From an uncultured Clostridia bacterium (lineage in GTDB: Bacteria > Bacillota > Clostridia > Saccharofermentanales > Saccharofermentanaceae): a stretch of DNA of 39,580 nt. Made by a program: the position numbers and the translations under genes. This document shows, one piece after another, positions 15,809 to 24,115 of the stretch. The notes under the pieces are model-generated. The model was not told where the DNA came from. It made no database searches and saw only the letters and a program-made list of their open reading frames with translations. Numbering within the stretch: position 1 is the stretch's first letter; each line of letters begins with the position of its first letter. The stretch covers positions 1 through 39,580 of the forward strand of contig CAMJPC010000019.1 in NCBI GenBank assembly GCA_946407705.1, given 5' to 3'.

Positions 15809-17014
15809 TTATGAATCCAGTTCTTTTTTCATGTCAGGCAGCACCTCAAGAGAACGTGCAAGTATCCCCTTCATGTACGCAATCGCGGTTCCGTAATTCG
15901 TCATCGGAATGCCTGCGTCTTCCGCGCACTTGGTGCGGTATCTCATCTCGCGGTCATTTAACATGCATGCTCCGCAGTGGATTATCATCTTGTATTTCGA
16001 GAGGTCCTCAGCGAAAGAAAGACCGGACGTCGTCTCGATGTTGATCTTCTTTCCCGTGTATTCGCCGAGCCATTTCGGGAGCTTATATGTGCCGATGTCT
16101 TCGCACTGGCGGTGATGAGTGCAGCCCTCTGAAATGAGAACGGTATCACCGTCTTCCAATGTGTCGATCGCCTTTACGCCTTTGACTGCGCTCTTCAGAA
16201 ATCCCTTGTGTCTCGCCATCAGGATCGAAAAAGACGTCAGCATGATGTCCTTCGGAACGACGGGCGCGACTTTGCCGAAAGCCTGGCTGTCAGTAACAAC
16301 GAGCTTGGGCTTTTCCTTAAGATCTGCGATCGCTGATGCAAGTTCGGTATCCTGCGTGATGTATGCTTTTGCGTTCTTGTCGAGAACCTCGCGGAGCACC
16401 TGCTGCTGTGGAAGTATTATCCTTCCTTTCGGTGCGGATGAATCGATCGGGATGACGAGTATTACTGTATCTCCCGGTTCGATAAGATCGCTGATGAGAG
16501 GATCGCCTTCCTGCTTGGAAGAACCCAGTTTCCCTATCAGTTCGCGCAGCTCGTTTACGTTCTTTCCGGTCGCCGCGCTGACGCAGATCTCATTGTCTTT
16601 GAGACCCGCAATTTCATCCTTGAGATCAGATTTGTTGTATGCGGTTACATACGGAATTCCCTTTTCTTCGAAAAGCTTAATCAGCTGTTTTTCCGTTGCG
16701 CCAATACCTTCTTCAAGATCAACAACGAGCACCGCGACATCGACTTTGTTGAGTATTAGTCTTGTCTTGGAGATGCGCTTTTCGCCGAGCTCGCCTTCGT
16801 CGTCGAAACCGGGCGTGTCGATGATGACGACAGGTCCCAGAGGAAGGAGTTCCATCGCCTTCGTGACGGGATCGGTCGTCGTTCCCTTGGTATCAGAAAC
16901 GACTGCGAGATCCTGATTAGTAACCTTGTTTACGAGGCTTGATTTACCTGCGTTTCTCCTGCCGAAAAAACCGATGTGGATCCTCTCGCCCGAAGGTGTG
17001 TCGTTAAGGCTCAT
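15809..17014 (-). CDS. hydF: HydF, [FeFe]-hydrogenase H-cluster maturation GTPase
   Basis: 401 aa. Residues 1-170 are an Era/TrmE-type GTPase: P-loop GRRNAGKS (18-25), switch GTTTDPV, DTPGFDD, and NKSD. A dimerisation domain follows. The C-terminal cluster-binding domain has C298, H300 (GCTHH) and H346-C347-C350 (HCGAC), the CxH...HCxxC set that holds the [4Fe-4S] cluster and the 2Fe precursor. HydF is the scaffold that delivers the diiron subcluster to the hydrogenase. It overlaps the NifD/K-like gene upstream by 11 nt and has a GGAGG site, so it is the last gene of the long operon. HydE, HydG and the hydrogenase are not in the window. Confidence 0.96.
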   Translation of the reverse strand: MSLNDTPSGERIHIGFFGRRNAGKSSLVNKVTNQDLAVVSDTKGTTTDPVTKAMELLPLGPVVIIDTPGFDDEGELGEKRISKTRLILNKVDVAVLVVDLEEGIGATEKQLIKLFEEKGIPYVTAYNKSDLKDEIAGLKDNEICVSAATGKNVNELRELIGKLGSSKQEGDPLISDLIEPGDTVILVIPIDSSAPKGRIILPQQQVLREVLDKNAKAYITQDTELASAIADLKEKPKLVVTDSQAFGKVAPVVPKDIMLTSFSILMARHKGFLKSAVKGVKAIDTLEDGDTVLISEGCTHHRQCEDIGTYKLPKWLGEYTGKKINIETTSGLSFAEDLSKYKMIIHCGACMLNDREMRYRTKCAEDAGIPMTNYGTAIAYMKGILARSLEVLPDMKKELDS

Positions 17015-18047
17015 TGTAGTAATCCTCCAATCTCATGAGGTCGGGTATCTCCTTGCGGTACAGTCTGCCGCTCATCGCGAAATGAGGCAGCCTGACAAAG
17101 CGCGCTGACTCCGGTGAGATGAGCTCAAACATAGGATCTCCGATGATGACCTCCGCATCTGAAAGCGCTTCTCTTATCTCGTCTTCACCGTGGCATTTTC
17201 TGTCGCATTCAGAGAGCAGTCCGTCCGTTATTTCGGTAGTCGCGATGACGTTGAAATCAGTGCCAGATTTCTCTTTGATCTGCGCAGCAACAAAGCCTGA
17301 GATCACTGGTTCTCCGACGATGTATCTGCGTGTCTTTCCGCGCTTTACATCAAGATAATTTCCAAGCAGTTCATACGGAATGCCGAACTCGTTTTTCATG
17401 TATTCCGCAGCCGCCAGTCCCGTTGATGAAACAACGAGATTGAGTTCTGCAGACGTTGCTTTCAAAACTTCTTCAAGCGAAGACCCGTACGCCCAGTTTG
17501 ATACCAAAGTTTTTCCTTCAGGAACGGAGAACTTCGTGTTTGTGTGATCGAGCGGAGTCGTTCCCAATATGTTGATACCTCCGGCGATCTTCTCAGAAGC
17601 AGGCTTCAGCATCTTTTTCGCGAACGCGAGGAAAGCTTCCGATGCGCCTTTGGAATAGTCGTGCATTGCATTCGTCTGAACATAAAAACACGGGAGTCCC
17701 GTGCGGTCTTCGACTATCTTCGAGATGCCCTTGAAATCGGTTCCGTTGAGATACGGAAGAGGCGAATTCGCAAGTGCGATGAATTTAGGCTTCATGTCAT
17801 TAGCGGCACGGACGATGTCATTTATGAACTTGTCATCATTGCCCGTTATTGCATCGATGTCGTTGAGGCCCGATATGTAGATGAGCGCTTCCTGCTTGTA
17901 CCAGCGCACTTCATCATGTGTGTTGTATGTTGAATTGCATCCGGAAGGATCGTGGATAACGAGCATGCCGCCGAGCTCATAGAGCGCGGAAGCAAAACCC
18001 GAGACATCGCCTGTATATACCGGAAGGATCTTGTATGCTTTTTTCAT
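17004..18047 (-). CDS. NifD/K-like protein, small subunit of pair 2 (nitrogenase component 1 family)
   Basis: 347 aa from the ATG at 18047, which overlaps the stop of the upstream gene as ATGA. A GTG at 18056 is possible, but the ATG aligns residue for residue with the start of the other small subunit (MKKAYKILP against MKGLRKVLT), placing the conserved Cys at 37 in both. Shared pattern: SG..S.LY.LGG, then GC37, then DE.RW. The C37 motif matches the second P-cluster cysteine of NifD/K; the first P-cluster cysteine position is not Cys. Shorter than NifD/K (about 480-520 aa). A later CDRKCHGEDE adds two Cys. Substrate unknown. Confidence 0.87.
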   Translation of the reverse strand: MKKAYKILPVYTGDVSGFASALYELGGMLVIHDPSGCNSTYNTHDEVRWYKQEALIYISGLNDIDAITGNDDKFINDIVRAANDMKPKFIALANSPLPYLNGTDFKGISKIVEDRTGLPCFYVQTNAMHDYSKGASEAFLAFAKKMLKPASEKIAGGINILGTTPLDHTNTKFSVPEGKTLVSNWAYGSSLEEVLKATSAELNLVVSSTGLAAAEYMKNEFGIPYELLGNYLDVKRGKTRRYIVGEPVISGFVAAQIKEKSGTDFNVIATTEITDGLLSECDRKCHGEDEIREALSDAEVIIGDPMFELISPESARFVRLPHFAMSGRLYRKEIPDLMRLEDYYNEP

Positions 18048-19336
18048 AAGACGCACTCACACCCCAGACCCTTTCTCGGAATGATGTCCTCAGTGTCTTT
18101 CGGCACCAGGAACGCATCTTCCATGAGCTTCAGGAAAGCCTTTATTCCGGCGTATCCGTAGAGGCCGCCGCCTTCGATCATGTTGACGAAATATTCAGTT
18201 CCTTCAAACCACGCGGCCTTCTGTCCGATCGCCAGGATCTTGTCATCGCCTTCTGCTTTTCCGCGCCTTCTGCCCTTAACGTGCATGGTCGCGCAAAGCA
18301 TTATGTCCGGCGCGTTTTGGACGAGCCAGTCGAAATCGTTTTGCTCACCGGGATCGATCGCGTCGAGATAGATCCTCTTCAGATTGAATCCTTTTTCGAT
18401 GAGGAATCTCGCAAGCGAAAGAGGCCTCGGAACAGCGGTGTAATCAAGCGCGATCTCGGTGTCACCCAAGAGCGTCTTAAGGCCTGCTGCCGTTCTGTCA
18501 CTTGAGACTCTTCCGTTGAATACCGGAACAGCTCCGATCTGTGAGAGAGCATCATCAATTTCGTCGTAACTGAACGTGAAAGGCATGTACACCATGGGTC
18601 TTCCGGTGCGTTTGCAGAATGCCTCCGTACCGAGCACGCCCGCGGGATAAGAGCAGATGACGCTGCTGCATTTTCCGAGGTCGTAGTAGTCCTGCAAAGT
18701 AGCGCAGGATGCTTCATCCCTTACAGTCACGCCCTGGGCTTCAAGAAGCTTTCTTATGTCGTTGTCTTTTGCAAGCGGCATGTCGCATCCCATGACGGTT
18801 ACGGAGCCGTCTTTCTCGCCTTCGGGAATGATGTCGAACATCGCTTTTCTGAGGCGCTGGTCAGGCGTCGTTCCCCTCTTCTGCATGACGGGATCCATGA
18901 ATCCTCTTACGAATTTCACGGAGGGAAAACGCTTCGATAATTCATCGTAGATGAAGTTGATGTCGCATCCCATGAACTTGTGTACGCACACCGGGAAAAC
19001 TATTACCACGGGCGGCAGTTCGGGAAGTGAATTGAGCACATCCGTAACGCCTTCTATCGTTGACTCTTCGAGGCGCCCTGCAAAGACCATGTCATCCTCT
19101 TCGAGAATGACGGACGAAAAGCGCGACAGCTCGCCCATTTCCGCAGCGGTCATGACTACGCCTCTCATGCAGTTGTCAGCGCAGATATAGATCTGGTGAG
19201 CTTTAGGGATCTTGAACCCGATATGCACTATGTTCCATGTGCCGTGCGCAGGCGCGTTGAACTCAAGGCCGCCCTTAAACGGCTTGGGAAATGAAGCGTC
19301 AGCTATCCTTATCCTGTCGTTCTCAGTGGTTTGCAT
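18044..19336 (-). CDS. NifD/K-like protein, large subunit of pair 2
   Basis: 430 aa, nitrogenase component 1 family. C52/C56 (ICADNCMRG) and C117 (FPVCVHKFMGCD, with C124) fall where the second and third P-cluster cysteines of NifD/K lie. The first is missing. A homologous arrangement is seen in the other large subunit (PGCC, ITCVDALLG), and both continue with a basic motif before the second Rossmann domain (RGTTPDQRLRKAM here). The extreme C terminus is GCECVL, an exposed CxC. It overlaps the TM1266-like gene by 14 nt and the small subunit by 4 nt, which suggests a stoichiometric complex. The overlap order large-then-small repeats that of pair 1. Confidence 0.87.
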   Translation of the reverse strand: MQTTENDRIRIADASFPKPFKGGLEFNAPAHGTWNIVHIGFKIPKAHQIYICADNCMRGVVMTAAEMGELSRFSSVILEEDDMVFAGRLEESTIEGVTDVLNSLPELPPVVIVFPVCVHKFMGCDINFIYDELSKRFPSVKFVRGFMDPVMQKRGTTPDQRLRKAMFDIIPEGEKDGSVTVMGCDMPLAKDNDIRKLLEAQGVTVRDEASCATLQDYYDLGKCSSVICSYPAGVLGTEAFCKRTGRPMVYMPFTFSYDEIDDALSQIGAVPVFNGRVSSDRTAAGLKTLLGDTEIALDYTAVPRPLSLARFLIEKGFNLKRIYLDAIDPGEQNDFDWLVQNAPDIMLCATMHVKGRRRGKAEGDDKILAIGQKAAWFEGTEYFVNMIEGGGLYGYAGIKAFLKLMEDAFLVPKDTEDIIPRKGLGCECVL

Positions 19337-19568
19337 AAGTGGTCTTTACGGTAACTCCTTCGAGCCTTCCGATCTTGCCGGAGAGCTCACTCGTAAGGTC
19401 CTGCGGCGCATCGATCGCGATGCTGATTATGCTGATCCCCTTCTCTCTGTAGGGAATGCCCATGCGGCCGATTATGTACTGCGCGGCATCGTGAAGAAGC
19501 GCGTTCATCTTTTCGACGGACTCGGCGTTCTCAACGATGATGGTTATGCATGCAACTCTTGTTTCCAT
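19323..19568 (-). CDS. TM1266-family iron-only hydrogenase system regulator-like protein
   Basis: 81 aa, an ACT-like/ferredoxin-fold small protein. The pattern VACITIIVENAESVEKMNALLH, broken here by family positions, together with GRMGIPYREKGISII and a closing GRLEGVTVKTTY, matches the TM1266 family usually found beside hydE, hydF and hydG. Its function is presumed regulatory but is unproven. It has an AAGGAGG ribosome binding site 11 nt after hypE and overlaps the following NifD/K-like gene by 14 nt. Its presence ties this operon to [FeFe]-hydrogenase biology independently of HydF. Confidence 0.85.
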   Translation of the reverse strand: METRVACITIIVENAESVEKMNALLHDAAQYIIGRMGIPYREKGISIISIAIDAPQDLTSELSGKIGRLEGVTVKTTYANH

Positions 19569-19579
19569 AACGGTCCTCC

Positions 19580-20584
19580 TTAGCAGATCCTCGGGAGCAG
19601 CTCGTTTCCGGGCTGCGGCAGATACGTCTTGCCTCCGATCGATGTCGTCATGACGACTCTTCCTTTATTCTCGGCTGTTACTTCTCCGATTACCGCAGCG
19701 CCCTTTGCGTGCTCTGTCTGCTTCAGTGCTTCGACTACTTTGTCAGCGTACTCTGCCGGGCAGAACATTACCATCGTTCCCTCACACGCAAGATACAAAG
19801 GCTCCAAGCCGAGCATTCCCGTAACGCCCCTTACTTCGGGCGCAACAGGGACCGCTTCGGAATTGATGTCTATTCCCACTCCCGACTGGTCGCAGATCTC
19901 GTAAAGGACCGTGCCTACGCCGCCTCTTGTCGCATCTCTTATAACGTGCATTTCAGGGCATACCGCGAGCACTGCTTCAACTGCATCCCACAGGGGTGCG
20001 CAGTCACTCTTAACGTCAGCCTCGATGCCGTATTCGTCACGCGCTAGAAGGATGCATGTTCCGTGTCTTCCGACGTCGCCTGTTACGATTATCTTGTCAC
20101 CGGGCTTTGCGTTCGCGCCCGAAAGGTTAACTCCGTCAGCGATCACGCCTACTCCCGCCGTGGTGATGAACACCTTGTCTACCTGGCCTTTTCCGGCAAC
20201 CTTGGTGTCGCCTGCAACGATCTTGACGCCTGCTTTTCTGCAGGTCTCGCCCATCGCCTGAGCGATCTTCTCGAGATCTTCAACCGGGAAACCTTCCTCA
20301 ACAATATAGGAACATGTAAGATACAGAGGCTTTGCGCCCATGCACGAAAGGTCGTTGACCGTTCCGCAGATGGAGAGCTTGCCTATGTTGCCGCCGTTAA
20401 ACTCCCAGGGAGATACGATGAATCCGTCTGTGGACATCGCGATCCTTCCTTCGGGCTTTGGCATTACCGCAGCGTCATCTGCTGTGAAATATTCATTTCC
20501 AAGATTCTTTTTAAAAAGCTCCGCGATAAGCTCGGAAGTCTTCCTTCCGCCGCTTCCGTGAGCAAGCGTTATTACATCACTCAT
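19580..20584 (-). CDS. hypE: HypE, carbamoyl dehydratase that makes the cyanide ligand
   Basis: 334 aa, full length. HypE uses ATP to convert a carbamoyl group on its C-terminal Cys to thiocyanate, the source of the CN ligands in [NiFe]-hydrogenase. The protein ends exactly in PRIC, the invariant acceptor Cys. The N-terminal HGSGGR and TDGFIVSP motifs and GDTKVAGKGQ belong to the PurM-like ATP site. The start overlaps the hypD stop (ATGA), and its Shine-Dalgarno GGAGGTGA is inside the last codons of hypD. Confidence 0.97.
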   Translation of the reverse strand: MSDVITLAHGSGGRKTSELIAELFKKNLGNEYFTADDAAVMPKPEGRIAMSTDGFIVSPWEFNGGNIGKLSICGTVNDLSCMGAKPLYLTCSYIVEEGFPVEDLEKIAQAMGETCRKAGVKIVAGDTKVAGKGQVDKVFITTAGVGVIADGVNLSGANAKPGDKIIVTGDVGRHGTCILLARDEYGIEADVKSDCAPLWDAVEAVLAVCPEMHVIRDATRGGVGTVLYEICDQSGVGIDINSEAVPVAPEVRGVTGMLGLEPLYLACEGTMVMFCPAEYADKVVEALKQTEHAKGAAVIGEVTAENKGRVVMTTSIGGKTYLPQPGNELLPRIC

Positions 20585-21627
20585 AAGTCACCTCCGTACA
20601 TATAGAAAGCAGAGCACGCGCCTTCGTCAGAAACCATACACGCGCCGACGGGATGGTCGGGATTGCATGCCTTTCCGAAAAGCGGGCACTGATTCGGCGT
20701 TATCTTGCCCTGCAGTACATCGCCGCATCTGCATGCGGTCTTGTATTCGGGCTTGAGATCGGGAACGCTGTATTTCTTTCTTGCGTCAAATTCCGCGTAT
20801 TCATCACGAAGCTGCATACCGGACATCGGGATCGTTCCGATTCCGCGCCACTCCGCATCGCAGGGCTCCATGAACCTTTCGACCATCGCGACTGCAGCGG
20901 GGCTTCCCTCATCCTTTACGACTCTGGGATAGCAGTTGACGAAGAAAGGTTTTCCTTCGCCGAATTTTTTCACGGCGACCGCGAGAGCTGTCAGGAGCTC
21001 GCTTCCCGTAAATCCCGCGATGACGCCCGATACGCCCTTATCACACATGTCTTTGCATATCTGAGTTCCGGTTATCGCATGAACGTGACCCGGGTAAAGG
21101 AAAGCGTCGCAGCTCTTTCCCATCGCCTCGTACGCGCCGGGCATGGTCTTGTTCGCGGTAAGGATCGAGAAGTTCTTAAGTCCTGCGTTCATCGCTTTCT
21201 TGACTGCGATGACATCAGAAGGCGTTGTCGTCTCAAAGCCGACAGACAGGAAAACGACCTGCTCTTCAGGATTTTCCTGCGCGATCTTCACCGCATCGAA
21301 AGGAGCGTAAACCACCTTGATCTTGGCGCCTTTCGCGCGTGCTCCGGCAAGTGACATCTTCGATCCGGGAACTCTTACAAGGTCGCCGAAAGTCGTGATC
21401 GTGCAGCCTTTTTCAAGCGCAAGAAATACCGCCTCGTCGATAAAACTGACGGGCGTTACGCACACGGGGCACCCCGGACCTGAAATGAGATTGATCTTCG
21501 GCGAGAGGATCCTTCTGATACCCTGCCTGAAGATCTCGTGCGTATGCGTGCCGCAGACTTCCATTATCCTGAAGTCCGGGCCGTCGTAATTCTCAAGATA
21601 AGATCTTGCTTCTTCAATGGTGCTCAT
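20581..21627 (-). CDS. hypD: HypD, iron-sulfur scaffold for Fe(CN)2CO assembly
   Basis: 348 aa. Catalytic C25 in EVCGTHTHE and the C53/C56 pair in GPGCPVCVTP are intact, as is the FVSVGFETT-type strand (FLSVGFETTTP). The C-terminal Cys-rich part (CRCGD, QCPLFGKAC, GACMVS) holds the [4Fe-4S] cluster. With HypC it carries iron while HypE donates cyanide. It overlaps hypC by 4 nt, with a GAGGAG site inside the end of hypC. All functional residues I can check are present, so this looks like an active HypD rather than a relic. Confidence 0.97.
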   Translation of the reverse strand: MSTIEEARSYLENYDGPDFRIMEVCGTHTHEIFRQGIRRILSPKINLISGPGCPVCVTPVSFIDEAVFLALEKGCTITTFGDLVRVPGSKMSLAGARAKGAKIKVVYAPFDAVKIAQENPEEQVVFLSVGFETTTPSDVIAVKKAMNAGLKNFSILTANKTMPGAYEAMGKSCDAFLYPGHVHAITGTQICKDMCDKGVSGVIAGFTGSELLTALAVAVKKFGEGKPFFVNCYPRVVKDEGSPAAVAMVERFMEPCDAEWRGIGTIPMSGMQLRDEYAEFDARKKYSVPDLKPEYKTACRCGDVLQGKITPNQCPLFGKACNPDHPVGACMVSDEGACSAFYMYGGDL

Positions 21628-21836
21628 TTGAGATACTCCTCATTAAGCTTATCCGTCTCGTTCTTATCGTCGTCAGTGATCTTTGCGATCGCCGCGCCAG
21701 CGTGTACCATTACGTATTCGCCGGGTTCCAAGTCGTCTAAAAGTTCTGCCGATACCTCGCGCTTTGCGCCTGAAGCATCAACGATCGCAACGCCGTCTTT
21801 AACGCTGATGACCTTTGCTGATAAACCTACACACAT
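21624..21836 (-). CDS. hypC: HypC/HupF chaperone
   Basis: 70 aa. The N terminus MCVGLSAKV has the essential Cys2 (family pattern MCLxxP), and the second conserved block GEYVMVHAGAAI contains the usual His. In known systems HypC joins HypD to hold the Fe(CN)2CO unit and passes it to the hydrogenase large subunit. No such large subunit is encoded in the window, so the recipient here may differ. The normal Pro of the MCLAIP motif is replaced (MCVGLS). The C-terminal tail is acidic and polar. Gap to hypF is 2 nt. Confidence 0.93.
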   Translation of the reverse strand: MCVGLSAKVISVKDGVAIVDASGAKREVSAELLDDLEPGEYVMVHAGAAIAKITDDDKNETDKLNEEYLK

Positions 21837-21838
21837 CT

Positions 21839-24115
21839 TTATATTCCTCCGTCCTTTAATTTATTCATTCCGTAAAATGCCTGACCGATGCTGATGCCGC
21901 CGTCGTTCGGCGGGATCAGGCTGTGGATCAGAACCTTAAATCCTCTGTTCTCCAAAGCTTTCTTCGTAATGTCCAGAAGCAGTGTGTTCTGGTAGCATCC
22001 GCCGCTTAACGCTGCAGTTCTTATCGTTCCTGCATTTGCTGATACGAACTCCGCCGCGGCCTCGCCCAGAAGTCTGTGGAATCTGTATGCGAGCTCTCTG
22101 GGATCCTCGCCTGCAAGGCGTCTCATCACCAGATCTTTTACTATCCGGTCGGTCTCGATATATTCGCCGGTGAGCTCGTAATCACATCCGAAAACGTGAT
22201 TTCCGCATCTCATCGCCTCGTACATCAGAGACGTGGAAGCCTCGCCTTCGAATGTGTTCACGTACTTGATACCGAGTATCGCGGACACCGCATCGAAAAG
22301 CCTTCCCGCCGATGTCGACATTACCGAATTGAGCTTTCCGTCGTGCATGGCTTTATACATCTTGAACGTTCCGGTCCTTATGAGACCAAGCTTGTCGATA
22401 ACTTCCTCAGCCCTGCTTCCGAACAGGCTGATCAGCACCGACACTGCGATCCTCCAGCCTTCCTTCGAAGCGATGTCTCCGCCCGTCTGAAGGAACGGTC
22501 TTATCGAACCGATGCGCTTGAAATCAACGGGGCTGCACTTCAAGACTTCGCCGCCCCAGATCGTTCCGTCTGTTCCGTATCCCGTGCCGTCGAAAGACAC
22601 TCCGATGCATTCACCGTGGAAATCGTTTTCGGCCATGCACGAGAGGATGTGCGCGTAGTGGTGCTGCACTCTCAAAAGAGGGAGTCCGGATTCTTCCGCA
22701 GCGAGCGAAGAATTATACGAAGGATGCAGGTCGCAGACAGCTATCTGAGGCTTCGTCTCAAGCAGTGTCTCCATTCTTTCGACCGATTCCGTAAGTACGG
22801 CTTTGCCTCTTAGATCAGTCAGATCGCCGATGTAGGAAGACGGATAGAACAGGTTGTTCACGCCAATGCAGAACGTGTTCTTGAGCTCGCCGCCGTACGC
22901 GATGACACTGCCCTTATAGTCTTCGCTCATCATGTAAGGGAGCGGTGCATAACCTCTGGAACGCCTTACCATGTATGGCTTTCCGTTATAGAAATCCATT
23001 ACCGAATCGTCGGCCCTGATCCTGATCTTTCTGTTGTGCGTAAGTATCGCGTCGCAGAATCCTGCGATCTCTCTTTTGGCGTCTTCGTCATCTCTGCAGA
23101 TCGGAAGGCCCGAGATGTTTCCGCTCGTCATTATCAGCGAATCAGGCATTTCGATGCCGTCATCGTAATCGAAAAGAAGGCTCTGCAAAGGCGCGTACGG
23201 AAGCATTACGCCGAGGCTGGGATTGCCCGGGGCGACGCCTCTTGCAAGAGTTGATCCGTCTTTTCTGGGAAGCAATATGATGGGCTTTTGATGGCCTTTA
23301 AGTATCTCTTCCTGAAGGTGCGTTGTCTCGCAGTGAGCTTTAACCGCGTCAAGATCTTTCATCATGACGGCGAACGGCTTAGCGGGACGGTGCTTCAGTT
23401 CGCGGAGTCTTTTTACTGCGTCTTCGTTATAAGGATCGCATGCGATGTGGAATCCTCCGATGCCCTTTACCGCGACGATGCAGCCCTCCGACAGGAGCTT
23501 TCTCGCGTATGTTATCGCGTCACGTCCGCGGCGGTTCTCGGGATCATCCAGGATGAAAACCTCAGGTCCGCAGTCGTTGCAGCAAACGGGCTGCGCATCA
23601 TATCTTCTGGTCTCCGGATCGTGATATTCCGACGAGCATTTTTCGCACATCGGAAATTCCTTCATCGACGTTCTCTCGCGGTCGTACGGAAGGCTGTCCA
23701 GTATCGTAAGCCTCGGTCCGCAGCACGTGCAGTTGATGAAAGGATGGAGGTATCTTCTGTTCTTCTTGTCGTAGAGTTCCTCTAAGCATTCGTCGCAGAC
23801 AGCGATGTCGGGAGACACGAAGATCTCGCCTGAAGTCTTGCCGCTTTCTATGATCTCAAAGCTGTCATAGATAGGCGCGTCATCTAATGTTCTCGCATCG
23901 ATCTTAAGTATCGCGGCGCGCTTGGGAGGCTCTTCCTCAATGAGCTTAACGAATGAATCGACTTTGTCTTCATCGCCCTGGCAGAAGATCTCAACATAAG
24001 GGCCGAGGTTAGCTACGGTACCCGTGATACCGCATCTCGTGGCATGGCGTGCGACAACGGGGCGCATTCCAACGCCCTGCACGATGCCATAAACCTTAAG
24101 CCTCATCGTCTTCAT
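21839..24115 (-). CDS. hypF: HypF, carbamoyltransferase
   Basis: 758 aa, full length. Domains in order: acylphosphatase (1-90, GIVQGVGMRPVV with the catalytic Arg, and VANLGP with the Asn); two zinc fingers (CDECL...CTCCG, CEKCS...CCNDCG); YrdC-like carbamoyl-adenylate domain (about 190-380, KGIGGFHIACDP, KHRPAKPFAVM); Kae1-like domain with HHYAH, FDGTGYGTDGTIWGGE and SGGCYQN. It makes carbamoyl-AMP from carbamoyl phosphate and transfers the group to HypE. Its ATG follows directly on the TAA of the NifD/K-like gene. Confidence 0.98.
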   Translation of the reverse strand: MKTMRLKVYGIVQGVGMRPVVARHATRCGITGTVANLGPYVEIFCQGDEDKVDSFVKLIEEEPPKRAAILKIDARTLDDAPIYDSFEIIESGKTSGEIFVSPDIAVCDECLEELYDKKNRRYLHPFINCTCCGPRLTILDSLPYDRERTSMKEFPMCEKCSSEYHDPETRRYDAQPVCCNDCGPEVFILDDPENRRGRDAITYARKLLSEGCIVAVKGIGGFHIACDPYNEDAVKRLRELKHRPAKPFAVMMKDLDAVKAHCETTHLQEEILKGHQKPIILLPRKDGSTLARGVAPGNPSLGVMLPYAPLQSLLFDYDDGIEMPDSLIMTSGNISGLPICRDDEDAKREIAGFCDAILTHNRKIRIRADDSVMDFYNGKPYMVRRSRGYAPLPYMMSEDYKGSVIAYGGELKNTFCIGVNNLFYPSSYIGDLTDLRGKAVLTESVERMETLLETKPQIAVCDLHPSYNSSLAAEESGLPLLRVQHHYAHILSCMAENDFHGECIGVSFDGTGYGTDGTIWGGEVLKCSPVDFKRIGSIRPFLQTGGDIASKEGWRIAVSVLISLFGSRAEEVIDKLGLIRTGTFKMYKAMHDGKLNSVMSTSAGRLFDAVSAILGIKYVNTFEGEASTSLMYEAMRCGNHVFGCDYELTGEYIETDRIVKDLVMRRLAGEDPRELAYRFHRLLGEAAAEFVSANAGTIRTAALSGGCYQNTLLLDITKKALENRGFKVLIHSLIPPNDGGISIGQAFYGMNKLKDGGI

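Noticed and set aside
17004..18056. GTG start for the small NifD/K-like subunit of pair 2
   Set aside because: The ATG at 18047 overlaps the previous stop as ATGA and aligns exactly with the start of its paralogue.
19580..24115. A [NiFe]-hydrogenase operon
   Set aside because: No hydrogenase subunits, hypA, hypB or maturation protease are in the window.
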